This document shows, one piece after another, positions 17,331-20,015 of a DNA stretch of 20,015 nt. The stretch comes from Chara braunii (lineage: Eukaryota; Streptophyta; Charophyceae; Charales; Characeae). The stretch covers positions 1,836,045 through 1,856,059 of the forward strand of contig BFEA01000002.1 of the NCBI GenBank assembly GCA_003427395.1. The letters run 5' to 3'. The notes below the pieces were generated by a model. That model had not been told where the DNA came from. It saw nothing but the letters and a program-made list of their open reading frames with translations, and did not search any database. Both the position numbers and the translations under genes were made by a program. Position 1 is the stretch's first letter. Every line of letters begins with the position of its first letter.

Positions 17331-17500
17331 TCAATGGGGGCAGTCCCGAGCTATTTGTCCTGGCTGGTGACATGTGTAGCACACACTCATGTTGCCTGCC
17401 GCCCTGCATATCGTCGGAGCCAGGGCCAATCTTGACTGTATTGGCACGGGTCTTACGACAATGGGACGCATAACGATTCTATCCTAGCATTATGCTCGCA
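17331..17500 (-). pseudogene. Gag nucleocapsid CCHC zinc knuckle (damaged)
   Basis: CYTCHQPGQIARDC at 17340-17381: C-x2-C-x4-Q-x4-C, with Gln (codon 17355-17357) where the family has His. Nucleocapsid knuckles bind the genomic RNA. Two residues after the last Cys an in-frame TGA (17331-17333) separates it from the protease frame. Upstream, an Arg/Val/Pro-rich stretch in this frame (VMRPIVVRPVPIQSRLALAP) connects by a frameshift to the Gag core. Confidence 0.85.
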
Positions 17501-18274
17501 CTACTCCTTCTTACTTTTCTGCATCAAACTAACCAGTGTTTTAGCCAGTTCCAGTATCGTAGCAGATTCGCTCGATCGTGTAGGGTTTTCGGATGGGGCT
17601 GGGGGAGCAGCCATCACGGGAATTGGTACCCCTGTGATTGTACCCGGAGATGACCGTTTAGGTATAATTTGCTCCAGATATGTGACAAGACCTGACACAA
17701 ATCCCATGTTTTCGAATTGGTTTTGTAGCGCGGTGAGTTCTGCTTTGGCTCTGGCTAATTCAGACGAATCTTCCTCTCTAGGATAGTCTTCTCCTTCCAG
17801 GAAGCTCGCAGCGAACTTCCGTTCCATCTCTTCCGTTGTTGCCATGATCTGTTGCAGCGTGTGGTTAATGGGGGAGAACTGTTTCCACAGTTTCGCCCTC
17901 ATTGTCCTACTACGGAGCCCGTCAATAAACAAATCTCTCCCTATCTGTTCTTCCCACTCAGTTTTAACAAACATTCGGTAAAACCGATTGCGATATTCAG
18001 TGACGGACTCGAGTGGTTTTTTGACTCGATCCTTGATCATGAAAAGAGCTTGTTCTAGATGAATGTAATCAAAACGATTCAAAAAATCCTGCTCGAATGT
18101 CGGAAGATCAATCCAAACGTATGTGTTGAACCAATGATGCGCGTCCCCTCCCAATCTGGCGGGGATATTTATTCGTGCTTCGTCATTGTCGTACTGCTGC
18201 GCTCGGAGCGTGGCCAGCCACGCCCCCGCGAGATGATGCGCGGAATAAAAAAAGTAAAGATCGGGCAAGGCCAC
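17501..18274 (-). pseudogene. Gag capsid core
   Basis: Structural protein of the virus-like particle. 257 codons with the Retrotrans_gag signature: ARLGGDAHHWFNTYVWIDLP, TFEQDFLNRFDYIHLEQALF, KPLESVTEYRNRFYRMFV, then DLFIDGLRSRTMRAKLWKQF. A helical segment (SELARAKAELTALQNQFENM) and a Pro/Ser linker follow. The listed first codon is GTG inside the real Gag; the true N-terminus lies in another frame at 18275-18410. The frame ends in TAG right after MQKSKKE, before the zinc knuckle. Confidence 0.9.
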
Positions 18275-18410
18275 GGGTGCTCGTGCCCGCGGTGCTGGTA
18301 CCTGATTGGGCTGGTTGGGATTTTGTTGATTGCGAGTGATTGAGGTTCATATTGATCGCCTGTCGAGAAGCCGACCTACTTCTGGTTACTATAGGGTCGC
18401 GTCGTGGCAC
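18275..18410 (-). pseudogene. Gag N-terminal segment, frameshifted
   Basis: Reads PRRDPIVTRSRSASRQAINM and then NLNHSQSTKSQPAQSG, a basic, disordered leader; the adjacent frame gives Asn/Gln/Pro-rich text (RNQQNPNQPNQVPAPRARAP) that runs straight into the Gag core. The frame must change near 18330-18350. The codon before PRRD is GTG, where an ATG would be expected about 90 bases after the primer binding site, so the start may be mutated. Confidence 0.6.
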
Positions 18411-18497
18411 GTTCCGCCGTCTAGGTCGCCCTCTGTTAGCCAGATTGTTCTATGTTAATTACCTTCTTGTTTTACTCCGAAATTTTGCCACGTGTCG

Positions 18498-18509
18498 GCT
18501 CCAATACCA
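18498..18509 (-). promoter_or_regulatory. Primer binding site (initiator-Met-like)
   Basis: On the minus strand TGGTATTGGAGC, which matches the plant initiator-Met tRNA primer site TGGTATCAGAGC at 10 of 12 bases. It lies one base inside the 5' LTR edge, as required to prime minus-strand synthesis, and fixes the element orientation. Confidence 0.75.
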
Positions 18510-18687
18510 GCCTCACGCCCAACGCGACTTCCTGATCGGAGTGGGATGGGGGCTCAGAAGTCCGAAAAAGGGGTGTGCCAAGGATTTTAGGAAAGTGGGG
18601 GTGGAGTCCGAGGTCATAACTGAGATCTCCTGTGACAAGTTGCAGGAGTAAAAGTGCAAGAAGGCACATGCAGGTCGTACTCGACAC

Positions 18688-18701
18688 TTTTAATTTTTAT
18701 A
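18688..18701 (-). promoter_or_regulatory. TATA box of the 5' LTR (likely the element promoter)
   Basis: TATAAAAATTAAAA on the minus strand, about 190 bases before the primer binding site. Being in the 5' LTR, this copy would drive genomic RNA synthesis with the start near 18660. Confidence 0.65.
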
Positions 18702-18998
18702 AGGATGAAGGCAGTCCACCTCTCGTGGTGTGTGCCTAGATAGGCCGCAGATGTCGTGCGGCATAAGGCAGATGGCATGTGCAGTGCATCTCAGACTAAA
18801 GATCCCGGGGTACTCTTCCGCAATCACAGTACCGACAGATCTAAACACTCTTACATTCTCGAACAAAATCCTAACAACCTTGCTCCTGCCAACGGACTCA
18901 ACTCCAAAACCCGAAAACGGAAATCACCATCTCTTCTTGTTTTGCCTCCGCGGTTGGTCGCGTGGTTCGACCAATTGTTGGGGCCGCGTGGCCCTGGT

Positions 18999-19370
18999 TT
19001 AGTTTCGTCCGGCGATTTCCGAAGCTGGCCGTGCCTGGTGCCGCCGACACTGTTCGCACGGTTTGCGGGGCCAATAGGTTATATGGAAGGAGGAGGTGAA
19101 AGGAGGGAAACTGGTAGTAACAATGACGAAACCGGGGGATATGAAATACTGCATGTTAAGAGTATCCGGATAATCAGGGCCCCTAGGATCGTTAGTTATG
19201 GCACAGTGAAAGTCCCTCGCACATAGTCGATCGCTTTCTGTCAGACAGGGAAATTCGAAATTCCTTAAGTTCCCCCGCCGTCTGAGTTGTTCATCTTCCC
19301 AGTATTCGCGGTATTCCAGGTCCCTCAGACTTTCACGATCGGACATCCAAGAGGAAAATTTCGCGACCAT
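18999..19370 (-). CDS. Small ORF in the LTR (right copy), function unknown
   Basis: ATG-started, 123 codons; counterpart of 7995-8300 with the same start (AKFSSWMSDRESLRD) and gapless alignment until the 34-base length difference, after which the C-terminus differs. No recognisable domain. Confidence 0.25.
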   Translation of the reverse strand: MVAKFSSWMSDRESLRDLEYREYWEDEQLRRRGNLRNFEFPCLTESDRLCARDFHCAITNDPRGPDYPDTLNMQYFISPGFVIVTTSFPPFTSSFHITYWPRKPCEQCRRHQARPASEIAGRN

Positions 19371-19976
19371 ATCTGTTTACAAAGTTCGGTCCCCTGCATC
19401 CTCGTACGGAGTTACAGGATGACTTGCGCAGGCGAGTGCATACGTAGCGACTCGGTTTCCTCGAGATTGCGATTGTACGCGAGCGTGCACGTGAGGAACA
19501 GCGGGTTCGTTCAGCGTGTCGATCGCATTCACATGCATGCTATCCCTGCGTCGTCAGGTGAGATCCGATCTTTACATATCATACATGTGACAAAAAGGAG
19601 GAAGGAAGAGAAAGGATCGTCAACTTCTTATAGCACTCTTGTCGATCCAAAGTTAACGACTAAACCAAAACATCCATAATTGAGCGCTTTCAATCATATC
19701 TGAGCGTATAGCCCACGCAAGTGATCAGTAGACATAGTCAAAACGGACATCGCAAAACAAGATTGAAAATTCGAAAGGATCGCTAATAAACGTGGGTCAC
19801 ATTCATTCCATGCATAAATACAAAATACAAATGACAAGGAAAATCCAAGACGATTTACAAAAGAAGTCCAAAATGAAGGCCGTGATAAAATCGACCATAT
19901 CCGGAATCAAAATTATACAGATGATCAGAGGAAAAGAAAGGGACAAAGGAAGGAACCCTATCCCACACCCACAATT

Positions 19977-19977
<1 letters not shown>

Positions 19978-20015
<38 letters not shown>
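19978..20015. repeat. (CT)n microsatellite of the right LTR
   Basis: At least 19 CT units reaching the window end; same position as 8909-8982 in the other LTR. Confidence 0.95.

Larger units (their letters stand above)
7391..20015 (-). mobile_element. Large Ty3/gypsy LTR retrotransposon (5' LTR runs off the window)
   Basis: Long direct repeats flank a minus-strand gag-protease-RT-RNase H-integrase order, which defines Ty3/gypsy. The 3' LTR is on the left (7391 to about 9972) and the 5' LTR is on the right (from 18511). A primer binding site at 18498-18509 confirms the orientation. The internal region is about 8.5 kb and carries a PHD-like finger within Pol and two extra ORFs after integrase. 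Both LTRs have diverged by roughly one base in ten and the coding region has many lesions, so this is an old, inactive copy. The left flank before TGTGAC is ATCGC (7386-7390), the expected 5-bp target duplication; the partner lies outside. Confidence 0.93.
18511..20015 (-). repeat. 5' LTR of the gypsy element (partial)
   Basis: Aligns with the left LTR from 7404 on, with roughly nine in ten bases identical by eye. It lacks the outer 13 bases (TGTGACGCCCAAA) present in the left LTR, and about 34 bases found near 7978-8012 of the left LTR. It continues past the window end in the CT tract. Confidence 0.9.

Noticed and set aside
16719-17333. Two UGA codons in the Gag-Pol frame as possible selenocysteine sites
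   Set aside because: One replaces a catalytic Ser and land plants lack selenocysteine insertion; mutation explains it better.

Overview
The window reads as repeat-rich plant nuclear DNA made almost entirely of nested, decayed transposable elements. I see no intact host gene, tRNA or rRNA. The plant assignment is inferred from three signs: an L1-type LINE with a plant-like endonuclease-RT linker, a Ty3/gypsy element whose LTR starts TGTGACGCCC, and a primer site close to the initiator-Met tRNA type. I cannot name the species. A non-flowering streptophyte is a guess.

Region 1 (1-5677, minus strand): a 5'-truncated L1-type LINE. Its poly(A) tail is the T run at 1-17. A structured 3' UTR with a repeated hairpin motif follows, then ORF2 remains running upward: C-terminal tail, zf-RVT zinc knuckle, RT (3149-3934 plus 2552-3148), linker and endonuclease end. 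A 929-bp AT-rich DNA transposon with perfect 22-bp terminal inverted repeats (4664-5592) splits the endonuclease. Removing exactly that segment puts the two halves back in one frame.

Region 2 (5678-7390): no recognisable gene. It ends with a divergent LTR end in plus orientation (about 7060-7239) and a 19-bp echo of that end (7278-7296).

Region 3 (7391-20015 and beyond, minus strand): a very large Ty3/gypsy LTR retrotransposon. The 3' LTR is 7391 to about 9972. The 5' LTR begins at 18511 and runs out of the window; the two are about 90 % identical by eye. Reading along the minus strand the order is 5' LTR, primer binding site, Gag, CCHC knuckle, protease, RT (interrupted by a 260-bp insertion with an 8-bp target duplication), RNase H, a PHD-finger-like zinc domain, integrase, a Ser/Pro-rich Pol tail, and two further ORFs. 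Each of the two extra ORFs starts inside the stop codon of its predecessor through an ATGA overlap. The element is dead: the protease D-S-G is now D-stop-G, the RT Y-x-D-D is Y-M-N-D, the CCHC histidine is Gln, and there are several frameshifts.

The most interesting signals are the PHD-like finger inside Pol, between RNase H and integrase, and the two accessory ORFs chained by ATGA overlaps. The second of these looks like a Copia-type Gag N-terminus followed by a long acidic tail.
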